A stretch of 64,000 nucleotides of DNA from Butyrivibrio fibrisolvens 16/4. Its GTDB lineage: Bacteria; Bacillota; Clostridia; Lachnospirales; Lachnospiraceae. Location of the stretch: the NCBI GenBank assembly GCA_000209815.1, contig FP929036.1, positions 869,658-933,657 of the forward strand, read 5' to 3'. Shown here one piece after another: positions 1 to 9,045 of this stretch; the stretch's first letter is position 1, and each line of letters begins with the position of its first letter. The notes below the pieces were generated by a model, which saw only the letters and a list, made by a program, of their open reading frames with translations, was not told where the DNA came from and ran no database searches. The translations under genes were made by a program, and so were the position numbers.

Positions 1-816
1 TTCCAGTTCTTCAATGAACAGGCAGCCGAGGTTGTAGTTGCTAAAAAGCAGGAGCTTGAAGAAGAATTAAAGAACGCGGTAGAACACGGTTGCAGAGAAT
101 TCATAGTTTACTATCAGCCTATTATGGAGTTTGTGGGTGGAGTGCCTAATTGCTGCGGCGCAGAAGCCTTAGTTAGATGGGATTCTCCAAAGAAAGGTCT
201 TGTTTTGCCAGAGCAATTTATCAAGGCAGCAGAAGAGCAAAATCTTATTGGAGACATCGGCCAGTACGTACTTTTAGAGGCAGCCAGATCCTGCAAGCAT
301 TGGAATGATTTTGGTCATCCAAACTACAAGGTTAATGTTAATGTTTCACCAGTTCAGTTGGTTCAGAAGGACTTTTTAGAGAGATTGGACGATGTTCTAA
401 AGAAAACTGCTGTAAATCCTAAGAACATCACACTTGAGATAAACGATAGTTTTGCACCAGGTGCTATTCCTAAGGTGGCAAAGGCTCTTGATGCGGCAAG
501 AGCGCTAGGATGTCGAGTAGCCTTAGACAATTTCGGGGCAGATAATTCAGCCCTAAACGACATCAAAAATCTACCTATCGATACAGTTAAAATTGACAAA
601 GCTTTGGCAGGCAAAATTGGAGGCGATATTTACGCCAAATCATTCGTAAAAACAGTTTCCGAGCTTGCTAATGCAGTTAATGTAGATGTTTGTGTTGAGG
701 GAGTGGAGGACGACAATCAGGTTACTATGATTGGAGATTATCCTGTAAATCTTGCACAGGGCTTCTATTTCGATAAGCCACTTTCCAAGGAAGAATTTGG
801 AAAGAAATACATTTAG
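1..816 (+). CDS. EAL-domain protein, C-terminal part (5' end outside window)
   Basis: The reading frame is open from the first base, so this is the C-terminal part of a longer protein, probably a GGDEF-EAL or sensor-EAL protein. EAL domains hydrolyse cyclic di-GMP. The fragment shows AEALVRW (the EAL motif), VNVSPVQL, LEINDS, KID, VEGVE and AQGFYF, in family order. The usual DDFGTG metal-binding motif reads ALDNFGAD, so the second Asp is Asn, and LEITES is altered to LEINDS. The domain may therefore be catalytically weak or act as a c-di-GMP sensor; that is inference. An internal ATG at 124 is not a credible start because the domain begins upstream of it. Confidence 0.85.
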   Translation, partial: FQFFNEQAAEVVVAKKQELEEELKNAVEHGCREFIVYYQPIMEFVGGVPNCCGAEALVRWDSPKKGLVLPEQFIKAAEEQNLIGDIGQYVLLEAARSCKHWNDFGHPNYKVNVNVSPVQLVQKDFLERLDDVLKKTAVNPKNITLEINDSFAPGAIPKVAKALDAARALGCRVALDNFGADNSALNDIKNLPIDTVKIDKALAGKIGGDIYAKSFVKTVSELANAVNVDVCVEGVEDDNQVTMIGDYPVNLAQGFYFDKPLSKEEFGKKYI

Positions 817-876
817 TGATTACCGAGAATTCGGTTCACATAGAACTATTGAAAGAAGTTATAGAAAGGGAAAGTA

Positions 877-2142
877 ATGTACACATTAAAGGACATCAAA
901 AACACAGATCCAGAAATCGCGGAGGCTATTGTTAAGGAATTCAATCGCCAGTCAGAACACATCGAGCTTATTGCATCAGAAAACTGGGTATCACCAGCAG
1001 TTATGTCAGCTATGGGCTCTGTTCTTACTAACAAATACGCAGAGGGCTATCCAGGAAAGCGTTACTACGGCGGCTGCGGCGAAGTAGATGTTGTGGAAGA
1101 ATTAGCTCGTGAGCGTGCAAAGGAATTATTTGGATGCGATTATGTTAACGTTCAGCCTCATTCAGGTGCCCAGGCAAATATGGCAGTACAGTTCGCTGTG
1201 TTAAAGCCAGGAGATACGGTAATGGGAATGAATCTTGATCACGGCGGACATCTCACACATGGTTCTCCTGCAAACTTCTCAGGAGTTTATTTCAACATCG
1301 TTCCTTATGGAGTTAATGATGAGGGTGTTATCGATTATGATGATGTTGAGCGAATCGCTTTGGAGTGCAAGCCAAAGATGATTATTGCAGGTGCTTCTGC
1401 ATACTGTCGCAAGATTGATTTCAAGCGTTTTAGAGAGATTTGTGACAAGGTCGGCGCAGTTCTTTTTGTTGATATGGCTCACATTGCAGGTCTTGTTGCA
1501 GCAGGTGTACACGAAAGCCCTATTCCATACGCAGATATTGTAACAACTACTACTCACAAGACTCTTCGTGGTCCAAGAGGTGGTATGATTATGGCTACTG
1601 CTGAGGCTAATGAGAAATACAACTTCAACAAGGCCGTATTCCCAGGAATTCAGGGTGGTCCTCTTATGCACGTGCTTGCTGGTAAGGCAGTATGCTTTAA
1701 GGAGGCTCTTGATCCTTCATTCAAGGAGTATGGACAGCAGATTGTAAAGAATGCTCAGGCTCTTTGCAAGGGATTGCAGAACCGTGGCATCAAAATCGTT
1801 TCTGATGGAACAGACAATCACCTTATGCTTATTGATCTTACTCCATTCGAGCTTACAGGAAAGGTTGTAGAGAAGCTTCTTGATGAGGCTCATATCACAG
1901 CTAATAAGAATACTATTCCTAACGATCCTAAGTCACCATTTGTTACATCTGGTATTCGTCTTGGAACTCCAGCAGCTACAACACGTGGACTTAAGGAAGA
2001 TGATTTCGATAAGGTGGCAGAGGCTATCTCAATCGTTATCAAGGAGCAGGAAACAGGTGTAGAGAAAGCTCGCGCAATTATCAAGGAGCTTACAGATAAA
2101 TATCCACTTCCAGGTGAGGCAGAGTTTAGAGCAGAACAGTAG
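877..2142 (+). CDS. glyA: Serine hydroxymethyltransferase
   Basis: Cytoplasmic PLP enzyme interconverting serine plus tetrahydrofolate with glycine plus 5,10-methylene-THF, the main one-carbon source. The 421-residue length is normal. The N-terminal substrate region reads [13 protein letters not shown], the PLP region [11 protein letters not shown], and the Schiff-base Lys is about residue 228 in [14 protein letters not shown]. The C-terminal [18 protein letters not shown] is also family-typical. An AGAAAGGGAAAG stretch just before the ATG serves as ribosome site. It stands alone, 60 bp after the EAL gene; a small perfect inverted repeat ACCGA-GAAT-TCGGT (822-835) sits in that gap. Confidence 0.97.
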   Translation: MYTLKDIKNTDPEIAEAIVKEFNRQSEHIELIASENWVSPAVMSAMGSVLTNKYAEGYPGKRYYGGCGEVDVVEELARERAKELFGCDYVNVQPHSGAQANMAVQFAVLKPGDTVMGMNLDHGGHLTHGSPANFSGVYFNIVPYGVNDEGVIDYDDVERIALECKPKMIIAGASAYCRKIDFKRFREICDKVGAVLFVDMAHIAGLVAAGVHESPIPYADIVTTTTHKTLRGPRGGMIMATAEANEKYNFNKAVFPGIQGGPLMHVLAGKAVCFKEALDPSFKEYGQQIVKNAQALCKGLQNRGIKIVSDGTDNHLMLIDLTPFELTGKVVEKLLDEAHITANKNTIPNDPKSPFVTSGIRLGTPAATTRGLKEDDFDKVAEAISIVIKEQETGVEKARAIIKELTDKYPLPGEAEFRAEQ

Positions 2143-2185
2143 ATTTATCTGACTATAATACACTTAATTTAATATATTGGGTCAA

Positions 2186-2214
2186 AGTTATTGACAATAA
2201 CTAAAATGTATACT
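2186..2214 (+). promoter_or_regulatory. Palindromic operator-like site upstream of surface protein
   Basis: AGTTATTG-A-CAATAACT (2186-2202) is a perfect 8-bp inverted repeat with a single central base. It contains TTGACA (2191-2196); TATACT follows at 2209-2214, but the spacer is only 12 bp, so this is not a standard sigma-A promoter. A regulator-bound site is plausible; the promoter assignment is uncertain. Confidence 0.4.
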
Positions 2215-2281
2215 AACTTTTTTATATAGCTAGCCCGCCATAGGACTTGCTTGGGGAGAAGAGACAGAAAGGGAATAGTGT

Positions 2282-4573
2282 ATGAAAAAGTGTGTATTTG
2301 GCCTTTTGTTAGGGGTGATTGTGATGTTTAACGCAATCAGCCCTAATTTTATTGTTCAGGCTGCGGAAACTGACAATGAGGCAACAGAAACTTATTTAAA
2401 GAGCGTTTCTTTCACATCTAAAGGAAAGGAGATTTCAGAGGGCGACACCATCTCTTTGGAGGATGGGTTCAAGGTAGAGTACAAGCTCAAATCTCCGCTT
2501 TATATGAATTACGAAGAAGATGAGAAGGAAGAAGACCAGCTTTATTTATCAAAGGGAGACGAGCTCTATCTTCCTGCAATAATCGATACAGCATTTGATT
2601 TATCCCAGGTGGAATCATTTGATGTAAAGCTGGATGATGATACAGAGTTTGGAAAGGCATCCATTACCCCTGATCGACAGGTAAAGGTAGATGTAACTTA
2701 CGAAGATTATGCCAAGGTTTATGATGTCGTTGTAGGGCTGGAATTTGGCCTGGATGAAGAGGCGATAGGTGAAAAGGAAGAGTATACATTTACTATTCCT
2801 GGAATGGAGCCAAAGACACTCACCTTAAAGATTAAGGAGAATAATCCAGAGGAGCCAAAGCCTGTAGTGCCTACAGATGTTACTACACTTACAAAGGATG
2901 GTGGCGAGTTTGATGCCGAAGGAAAGGCAAATTGGAACATCTCTTTGGGAAACAATGGTGTAGAGCTTACAGATGTTGTTTTATATGATGCCTTTGTAGT
3001 TGATAACAATACTGATATGGACTTTCTAAAGAACAGTCTTGTTATTACAGATGAATCTGGCGAAAAGCTGAAGGCTGACAAAGACTATGAGCTTATTTAT
3101 AAAAAGGGCGAGTCTGGCGTATCAGAAGGCGGAAAGAAATATACCTGGGCAATTAAATTTGGCAAGATTTCGGGAGAAAAGAACTATCAGATTAGCTATG
3201 ATACACAGCTTGGTTCTTACGATAAATATCTTTTTGAAAATCACAGTGTACCTGCCAATAAGGCTTGGGTAGAGTACAACTACATTCCCGAGGAGGGAGC
3301 GGATCCAGCTTTTATAGTGGGTGTAGGTGTTTATAAGAAGGCTACCGGCGAGGGAATTGTTGGTAAGTCCGCTATTGATAAGGCTTTATATTCTGCAGAA
3401 CCAGCTCTTCATCAGCTCACCTGGAGAATTGTTGTAAATAGAAACTATCGTCCTCTTACAAATGCTTCTGTAACTGAAAAACTTGGGGATGGCCAAAAGC
3501 TTGTGTCTATCAGTGATGTTACTATCACAAATACTGATGGCGAGAATCAGGTGGTGACAATGACTCCTTCAAAAAATGAGGAAGGTTCACTGGTTTTTGA
3601 TTTTGGCGATAGCCTTAATAATAGTAGAGCGGTATTTTATGTGGTTACAGAGCTTACAGATGAGGAGATTCCAGTCTGGGAAGCTGACAGTACCAAGAAA
3701 TACAAAAATTTCATTACTCTTCAATCTGATCAGCAGGAACCAATATTAGATACTGCTTCAGGAAGACTCAGATGGAAGGATGATGCATTAGAAAAGACAG
3801 CTTCTGTAGATAAGAAGACAAAGAAGGTTTCATATACTGTAAACATAAATAAAGGAAAGCAGCTATTGCCATCAAAGCTTCAAATCAAGGATACATTAGG
3901 AAAGAATCTTGTGCTTTATCCTGAATCGGTAAAGCTTTTTATTGGAACGGTAGATGCATCAGGCAAGGTCACTGCCACAGAAGAGCTTGAGACAGGCTAT
4001 AAGACAGCTGTTTCTATGGAAGGGGATAATGAGGTTCTTGCAATCACTCTTCCTGAAAAAGCAGATAATAGAAATGTTTACGTTTTAAAATATGAGGCCA
4101 TTCCAGATGAAATCATTGAGGATGGAGATTATACCAATAGAATCCAGCTTTTGGGATATGGTTATGACTATTCCAACAGGGATAAGATAGCTATTTCATA
4201 CAAGGCATTTGGTGGTGGATGGATTGAAAAGCATGATAGACCAAAGCGTCCAGGGGAGAAAGCTCCTACACCAAAGCCTTCATCAAACAATAAGCCATCA
4301 GGAAATAATTCCGGGTCATCTTCAAATCCATCTGCCAAGCCAGCATCTAGCGATGTGGTAGGATTTGGAGAGGTTGTTATTTCTGTGGGGGCAAATACAG
4401 GCGCAAATCCTGATATGACAGAAGAGAATATCACAGCAGCATCTAATGGCGCAAACACACTTGCAAAAACAGGCGGATTCATTGGCACTGTAATTGGCTA
4501 TATGGTTGGGGCAGTATTTGTTATTGCTGGACTGTTTATGGTTTTTGGAAAAAGGAAAAGAATTGTTAAATGA
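2282..4573 (+). CDS. Sortase-anchored cell-surface protein (LAKTG)
   Basis: Secreted wall-anchored protein of 763 residues. A signal peptide (about 1-28, ending VQA-A) is followed by an N-terminal region, then three similar beta-rich modules at roughly 200-345, 345-500 and 510-660. Each starts near a Lys/Trp strand and reaches a V-x-D/E-x-L segment, like collagen-binding or isopeptide-type adhesin folds. A Pro/Ser/Asn-rich wall-spanning linker lies at about 665-715. LAKTG (727-731) is the sorting motif, followed by a hydrophobic helix and the tail KRKR. The stop codon overlaps the sortase start by 4 bp, so the neighbour is the likely anchoring enzyme. Ligand unknown; adhesion is inference. 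Confidence 0.85.
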   Translation: MKKCVFGLLLGVIVMFNAISPNFIVQAAETDNEATETYLKSVSFTSKGKEISEGDTISLEDGFKVEYKLKSPLYMNYEEDEKEEDQLYLSKGDELYLPAIIDTAFDLSQVESFDVKLDDDTEFGKASITPDRQVKVDVTYEDYAKVYDVVVGLEFGLDEEAIGEKEEYTFTIPGMEPKTLTLKIKENNPEEPKPVVPTDVTTLTKDGGEFDAEGKANWNISLGNNGVELTDVVLYDAFVVDNNTDMDFLKNSLVITDESGEKLKADKDYELIYKKGESGVSEGGKKYTWAIKFGKISGEKNYQISYDTQLGSYDKYLFENHSVPANKAWVEYNYIPEEGADPAFIVGVGVYKKATGEGIVGKSAIDKALYSAEPALHQLTWRIVVNRNYRPLTNASVTEKLGDGQKLVSISDVTITNTDGENQVVTMTPSKNEEGSLVFDFGDSLNNSRAVFYVVTELTDEEIPVWEADSTKKYKNFITLQSDQQEPILDTASGRLRWKDDALEKTASVDKKTKKVSYTVNINKGKQLLPSKLQIKDTLGKNLVLYPESVKLFIGTVDASGKVTATEELETGYKTAVSMEGDNEVLAITLPEKADNRNVYVLKYEAIPDEIIEDGDYTNRIQLLGYGYDYSNRDKIAISYKAFGGGWIEKHDRPKRPGEKAPTPKPSSNNKPSGNNSGSSSNPSAKPASSDVVGFGEVVISVGANTGANPDMTEENITAASNGANTLAKTGGFIGTVIGYMVGAVFVIAGLFMVFGKRKRIVK

Positions 4574-5163
4574 GAAATAGAGTGATTTTAAAAAAAATCA
4601 TAGGGCTTGTATTTATTGGGTTTGGCCTGTCGATTTTATTCGCATCTATTCTTGTAAACATCAGACAGCAGGTTTCTCAGAAGCAGTTAATTGAGCAGTT
4701 TAATGAAATGGTTCAAAAGACTGCTTCGTCGGAAACGGAGGAGGAATATTCTACTTTAAATCCAGCTGATGAGGGGGAATTGATTTATAATCTTCGCATC
4801 CCTTCTATAGACTCTGAGAATCCAGTGTGTGAGGGCACTAGCAGAGAAGTGCTTAGAGATTCTTTGGGACACCAAACTGGAACAGCTTATATTGGGGAAA
4901 ATGGAAACTGTGTGATTGCAGGACATCGCAATTACACCTTTGGAAAGTTTTTTAATAGACTTGATGAGGTTCGGGTAGGTGATATAATCTACGTGGACAC
5001 AAAAAACGATACAAGGGAGTATAGGGTTAAGGAAATAAAAGTTGTTGAGCCTACTGATACTTCGGTATTGGACGATACAGAAAATGAGCAATTGACACTT
5101 TATACCTGTACTCCAATTTATGTTGCCACACATCGACTTGTAATTATTTCTGAACCTCTTTAG
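4570..5163 (+). CDS. Sortase (class D-like transpeptidase)
   Basis: Membrane transpeptidase that cleaves the sorting motif of a secreted protein and joins it to cell wall or to a pilin. An N-terminal membrane helix (about 9-30) precedes the catalytic domain. The catalytic triad is visible as His119 in AGHRN, Cys180 in LTLYTC and Arg189 in THRLVI. The length (197 residues) and TLYTC motif suit class D or similar small sortases. The ATG lies in an ATGA overlap with the surface protein stop, implying translational coupling and a dedicated substrate. Confidence 0.93.
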   Translation: MRNRVILKKIIGLVFIGFGLSILFASILVNIRQQVSQKQLIEQFNEMVQKTASSETEEEYSTLNPADEGELIYNLRIPSIDSENPVCEGTSREVLRDSLGHQTGTAYIGENGNCVIAGHRNYTFGKFFNRLDEVRVGDIIYVDTKNDTREYRVKEIKVVEPTDTSVLDDTENEQLTLYTCTPIYVATHRLVIISEPL

Positions 5164-5293
5164 CATATTCCACAGTTTATACATATTATTATTGTATAAT
5201 ATTCCAATATAGAATAGATGTATGCAAGAAGATAATACACACCTGAGTATTATTGACTCTTTGTACTAGAATTTATACGGACTTGAATCACTA

Positions 5294-5324
5294 AACCTAA
5301 TTGACATTTTTTATCAATTAGGTT
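5294..5324 (+). promoter_or_regulatory. 11-bp inverted repeat overlapping the hypB promoter
   Basis: AACCTAATTGA (5294-5304) is exactly repeated in inverse as TCAATTAGGTT (5314-5324), separated by 9 bp. The left arm covers the first four bases of the -35 box and the right arm fills the spacer up to the -10 box. This is the geometry expected for a repressor operator. The regulator is not identified. Confidence 0.55.
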
Positions 5325-5329
5325 ATATT
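5301..5329 (+). promoter_or_regulatory. Sigma-A promoter for hypB
   Basis: TTGACA (5301-5306), 17-bp spacer, TATATT (5324-5329). The predicted start of transcription is near 5336, giving a leader of about 79 nt before the hypB ATG. Confidence 0.75.
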
Positions 5330-5335
5330 TATATT

Positions 5336-5402
5336 GCAAGGAAACTCGAATTAATACTTCGAGTTTACAAAAGCGTGGATTATTGCACACAATTTTCCTT
5401 GC
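5336..5402 (+). promoter_or_regulatory. Structured hypB leader
   Basis: GCAAGGAAA (5336-5344), at the predicted 5' end of the mRNA, is exactly complementary to TTTCCTTGC (5394-5402), which abuts the ribosome site. A second hairpin, AAACTCGAA/TTCGAGTTT (5342-5350/5358-5366), shares three bases with the outer stem, so the two cannot both form completely. It may tune translation; no known riboswitch class is recognised. Confidence 0.45.
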
Positions 5403-5414
5403 GTGGAGGAGAAA

Positions 5415-6089
5415 ATGGAAGACTATAAAGTTATAGAAGTTAAGCAAAGTATCTTTGAAGATAACGATGCTGATGCTGAAAAGCTTAGGGGCGAGATAAA
5501 AGCTCAAAAGACATTTTTAGTTAATCTCATGTCTGCTCCGGGCTCAGGCAAAACCACCACATTATGCCAGACTATCGCCCGTCTAAAGGACGAGCTGAGA
5601 ATTGGTGTTATGGAGGCTGATATTGATTCTGATGTGGATGCTGCCACCATTCAAAAGGCAGGCGCACGCGCAATTCAGATACATACAGGAGGCATGTGTC
5701 ATCTTGATGCTGATATGACCCGCCAGGGGCTTAAGGAGTTCGGTACCGAGGATTTAGACATTGTATTCCTGGAGAATGTTGGTAATTTGGTTTGCCCTGC
5801 GGAATTCGATACCGGTTCATCGAAGAATGCAATGATTCTCTCAGTACCTGAGGGAGACGACAAACCACTTAAGTACCCACTTATGTTTTCAGTATGTGAT
5901 GTGGTACTTATCAACAAGTGTGACACCCTTCCGGTGTTTACGGAGTTCTCAAAAGAGGCTGTAAAGGAGAGAATCCACAAGTTAAATCCAAATGCACACA
6001 TCATTTTTGTTTCGGCAAAAACAGGTGAAGGCTTCGATGAATGGGTTGACTGGTTGAGGGGCCAAGTGGATTCTTGGAACAACGATTAA
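5415..6089 (+). CDS. hypB: Hydrogenase maturation GTPase HypB-like
   Basis: GTPase that helps load nickel into [NiFe] hydrogenase (or urease-type) enzymes together with HypA. The P-loop APGSGKTTT is at about 41-49, ADIDSDVD at 68-75 is the switch region, the metal site GGMCHLDA has Cys95/His96, and NKCD is the guanine-specificity motif. The N-terminal CxxCGC nickel site and His-rich stretch of some HypBs are absent. The start is ATG 5415, spaced from GGAGGAG; the upstream in-frame GTG at 5403 lies before that ribosome site. No hypA, hypCDEF or hydrogenase gene occurs in the window; the next gene, 57 bp away, is an Fe-S flavoprotein. Confidence 0.88.
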   Translation: MEDYKVIEVKQSIFEDNDADAEKLRGEIKAQKTFLVNLMSAPGSGKTTTLCQTIARLKDELRIGVMEADIDSDVDAATIQKAGARAIQIHTGGMCHLDADMTRQGLKEFGTEDLDIVFLENVGNLVCPAEFDTGSSKNAMILSVPEGDDKPLKYPLMFSVCDVVLINKCDTLPVFTEFSKEAVKERIHKLNPNAHIIFVSAKTGEGFDEWVDWLRGQVDSWNND

Positions 6090-6146
6090 TGGCTTTTTGA
6101 GGGTTAATAATTAATAAGGTTTTATTAAAAGGAGGAAATAACTAAT

Positions 6147-8930
6147 ATGGGAATTGGACCTGATAACTTAGGCGATTTTTATCCAGATTGGGTAAACGAT
6201 CTTAAGGACGAGGATCTTCGTCCGGAAATTCTTAAGCTTGGAAAGGTAATCACAGACCGTGCAAAGATTAAGCTTGGTCTCCAGAAGATTACAAAGTACG
6301 ACCCAGAGTACTGGGCAGTTGCAAATCTTGCACCTACAAAGGAAATTGCAGAGCTTGCACTTTCTATGGGCGGCATTAGAAAGCCAAAGACTTTCAAGCA
6401 GCTTCTTGAAATCACAGGCCTTGATGAGAAGACTCTTGAAGAGAGATTAGAGAAGGCTAGCTGGACTGGTCTTTTAGAGTGGAACTACGAGAACGAAGCT
6501 CACGAGAAGCAGTGGGTTCTTCCTATGTTCGTTCCAGGTTCTGCAGAGTTTTCTAACATGAATCAGGATTTCCTTGCTGAGCATCCTGAGATGGGACGTT
6601 TCTTTGAGCGTATGAGCCGTCTTCCACTTGAGGGACTTACACACATGGTACCACCAGGAGGCGCTGGTATCGGTATGCACGTTATCCCTGTAGAGGACGC
6701 TATTTCAATGGAGCAGGAAGCAATCGGACTTGAGAAGATTTCTTACTGGCTCGATAAATACGAAGGAAAGTATGCTAAGTCACCTTGTTCATGCCGTCTT
6801 TCTAGAAAGACATATGACGAAGGCTGCGCTGACGATCCAGAGGGTTGGTGTATCGCAGTTGGTGATATGGCAGACTACGTTGTTGAGACAAACAAGGGTG
6901 GTGTTTACATCACTCGCGAAGAGGCTCTTGAGATTTTCAAGCAGGCTGAGGACAACGGCTTCGTTCACCAGATCACAAATATCGATGGCGAGAACAAGAT
7001 TTTCGCTATCTGTAACTGTAATGTAAATGTATGTTACGCACTTCGTACATCACAGCTTTTCAACACTCCTAACATGTCACGTTCAGCTTATGTGGCTCAC
7101 GTTACAGCTGAGGACTGTGTTGCTTGTGGTAAGTGTGTTGAGAACTGTCCAGCAGGTGCTGTTAAGCTTGGTCAGAAGCTTTGCACAGCTGATGGTAAGC
7201 AGGTTGAGTATCCAAAGCAGGTACTTCCTACAGAGCGCAAGTGGTCTACTGACGAGTGGAACGACAACTACCGTGACACTAACAGAATCAACTGCTATGA
7301 CACAGGTACAGCTCCATGTAAGACAGCTTGTCCAGCGCACATTGCTATCCAGGGTTACCTTCGTATGGCAGCTCAGGGCCGTTACAAAGAGGCTCTTGCT
7401 CTTATCAAGCAGGACAATCCACTTCCAGCTATCTGTGGTCGTGTATGTAACAGACGTTGCGAGGCTGCTTGTACAAGAGGTACAGTTGATGAGGCTATCG
7501 CAATTGATGAGGTTAAGCGTTTCTTAGCAGAGATGGATCTCAAGGCTGAGACACGTTACATCCCTAAGAAAATCGTTCCTTCACAGAAGGGTGAATTTAC
7601 AGAGAAGGTTGCTATCGTTGGTGCAGGTCCTGCAGGTCTTTCATGTGCTTACTACTTAGCACTTAAGGGTTACAAGCCTACAATCTTCGAAAAGAGCAAT
7701 CATCCAGGTGGAATGCTTCGTTATGGTATTCCTTCATTCGTGCTTGAGAACAACGTTATCGACGCTGAAATCGAAATCATCAAAGAGCTTGGTGTAGAGA
7801 TTAAGTGTGGCGTTGAGGTTGGTAAGGACATTACTCTTGACGAGTTACGTAGCCAGGGTTACAAGGCATTCTACGTAGCAATCGGTTGCCAGGGTGGTAA
7901 CCTTCCAAACGTACCAGGTGACAAGGCTATCGGTACAGCAACAGCTGTTGATTTCCTTCACGAGTGCTCAGAGAACGAAGCTTACGATATCAAGGGTGAC
8001 CTTGTTGTTATCGGTGGTGGTAACGTTGCTATCGACGTTGCTCGTTCAGCAAGACGTGTTGGTAATGAAAAGGTTTCTATGTTCTGTCTTGAATCTAGAG
8101 ATATCATGCCAGCTTCTCCAGAGGAAATCGAAATCGTAGAGGCTGAAGGCGTTGAGCTTAACTGCGGTTGGGGTCCTAAGGAAGTTCTTGTTGATGAGGC
8201 AGGCGCTGTAAAGGGTATCGTTCTTAAGAAGTGTACACGTGTTAAGGACGAAACAGGACGTTTCAATCCACAGTACGATGAGAACGATACAATCACTGTA
8301 GAGTGCAAGCACGTTATCTTCTCAGTAGGACAGCGTAGCGTTTACGGAGATCTCTTCAAGGGTTCTAAGGTTGTTATCGAGAGAGGCCCTAAGGCTGATG
8401 CTCTTACATACCAGACAGACGAGCCAGACATCTTCGTTGGTGGTGATATGTACACAGGCCCACGTTTTGCTATCGATGCTATCGCAGCAGGTCGTGAGGG
8501 TGCTATCTCTATCCACCGTTTCGTACAGCCACACAGCTCACTTACAATCGGACGTAACCGTCGTGACTTCATCGAGCTTGATAAGGAAAACCTTGCTATC
8601 GGTGATTACGATCACAGCCCACGTCAGATTCCTGGTGTTTCTAAGACAACAGTTGACGGCGAGCTTACATTCCGCGACAAGACTGTAGAGCTTACAGAGG
8701 AGCAGATTAAGATTGAGACAGCTAGATGTCTTAAGTGCGGTGCTTCAGTTGTTGATGAGAATAAGTGTATCGGTTGTGGTGTATGTACAACTAAGTGCGA
8801 ATTCGACGCAATCAAGCTTTACCGCGAGCATCCAGAGTGCTCTAAGATGACTCCATCTGAGGACAAGCTTAAGTACGTTCTTCCAAACGGCTTAAAGCAG
8901 CGTGTAAAGGTTGCTTTCAAGCATAGATAA
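6147..8930 (+). CDS. Multidomain 4Fe-4S / GltD-like FAD-NAD(P) oxidoreductase
   Basis: A 927-residue cytoplasmic electron-transfer protein. Residues 1-320 form a Cys-containing N-terminal region with SPCSCRLSRKT and ICNCNVNVC. A 2[4Fe-4S]-like ferredoxin segment follows (C324, C327, C330, C334). Next comes the Fe-S domain typical of the glutamate synthase small subunit (CKTACPAHI, CGRVCNRRCEAAC). The FAD fold AIVGAGPAG (489-497) and NAD(P) fold VVIGGGNVAIDVA (about 620-632) lie in the GltD-like core. A last cluster (KCIGCGVCTTKC) is near the C-terminus. Domain order suggests NAD(P)H:ferredoxin-type electron transfer. It follows hypB and is probably co-transcribed. Substrate unknown. Codons are highly biased (few rare codons), suggesting strong expression. 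Confidence 0.85.
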   Translation: MGIGPDNLGDFYPDWVNDLKDEDLRPEILKLGKVITDRAKIKLGLQKITKYDPEYWAVANLAPTKEIAELALSMGGIRKPKTFKQLLEITGLDEKTLEERLEKASWTGLLEWNYENEAHEKQWVLPMFVPGSAEFSNMNQDFLAEHPEMGRFFERMSRLPLEGLTHMVPPGGAGIGMHVIPVEDAISMEQEAIGLEKISYWLDKYEGKYAKSPCSCRLSRKTYDEGCADDPEGWCIAVGDMADYVVETNKGGVYITREEALEIFKQAEDNGFVHQITNIDGENKIFAICNCNVNVCYALRTSQLFNTPNMSRSAYVAHVTAEDCVACGKCVENCPAGAVKLGQKLCTADGKQVEYPKQVLPTERKWSTDEWNDNYRDTNRINCYDTGTAPCKTACPAHIAIQGYLRMAAQGRYKEALALIKQDNPLPAICGRVCNRRCEAACTRGTVDEAIAIDEVKRFLAEMDLKAETRYIPKKIVPSQKGEFTEKVAIVGAGPAGLSCAYYLALKGYKPTIFEKSNHPGGMLRYGIPSFVLENNVIDAEIEIIKELGVEIKCGVEVGKDITLDELRSQGYKAFYVAIGCQGGNLPNVPGDKAIGTATAVDFLHECSENEAYDIKGDLVVIGGGNVAIDVARSARRVGNEKVSMFCLESRDIMPASPEEIEIVEAEGVELNCGWGPKEVLVDEAGAVKGIVLKKCTRVKDETGRFNPQYDENDTITVECKHVIFSVGQRSVYGDLFKGSKVVIERGPKADALTYQTDEPDIFVGGDMYTGPRFAIDAIAAGREGAISIHRFVQPHSSLTIGRNRRDFIELDKENLAIGDYDHSPRQIPGVSKTTVDGELTFRDKTVELTEEQIKIETARCLKCGASVVDENKCIGCGVCTTKCEFDAIKLYREHPECSKMTPSEDKLKYVLPNGLKQRVKVAFKHR

Positions 8931-8942
8931 AAATGCTATAAT

Positions 8943-8976
8943 AAAGGTGCTACTTATTAAGGTAGCACCTTTTTTT
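8943..8976 (+). terminator. Rho-independent terminator after the oxidoreductase gene
   Basis: AAAGGTGCTAC/GTAGCACCTTT, an 11-bp stem with an 8-nt loop, running into a T tract. Confidence 0.92.
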
Positions 8977-8977
8977 G

Positions 8978-9025
8978 GCTTCCCCTTTGGGGGAAGCTGT
9001 CAGCGAAGCTGACTGATGAGGGGAA
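8978..9025 (+). repeat. REP-like dispersed repeat, copy 1
   Basis: Two hairpins in tandem: GCTTCCCC/GGGGAAGC (8978-8985/8990-8997) and GTCAGC-GAA-GCTGAC (8999-9013), then TGATGAGGGGAA. Copy 2 at 10045-10095 has the same layout, with paired base changes that keep the stems intact. The two copies flank one esterase gene. Confidence 0.85.
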
Positions 9026-9045
9026 AATATAAGTAGGAGAATAAC

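Noticed and set aside
5403-5414. GTG start four codons upstream for hypB
   Set aside because: The GTG is inside or before the GGAGGAG ribosome site; ATG 5415 is correctly spaced.
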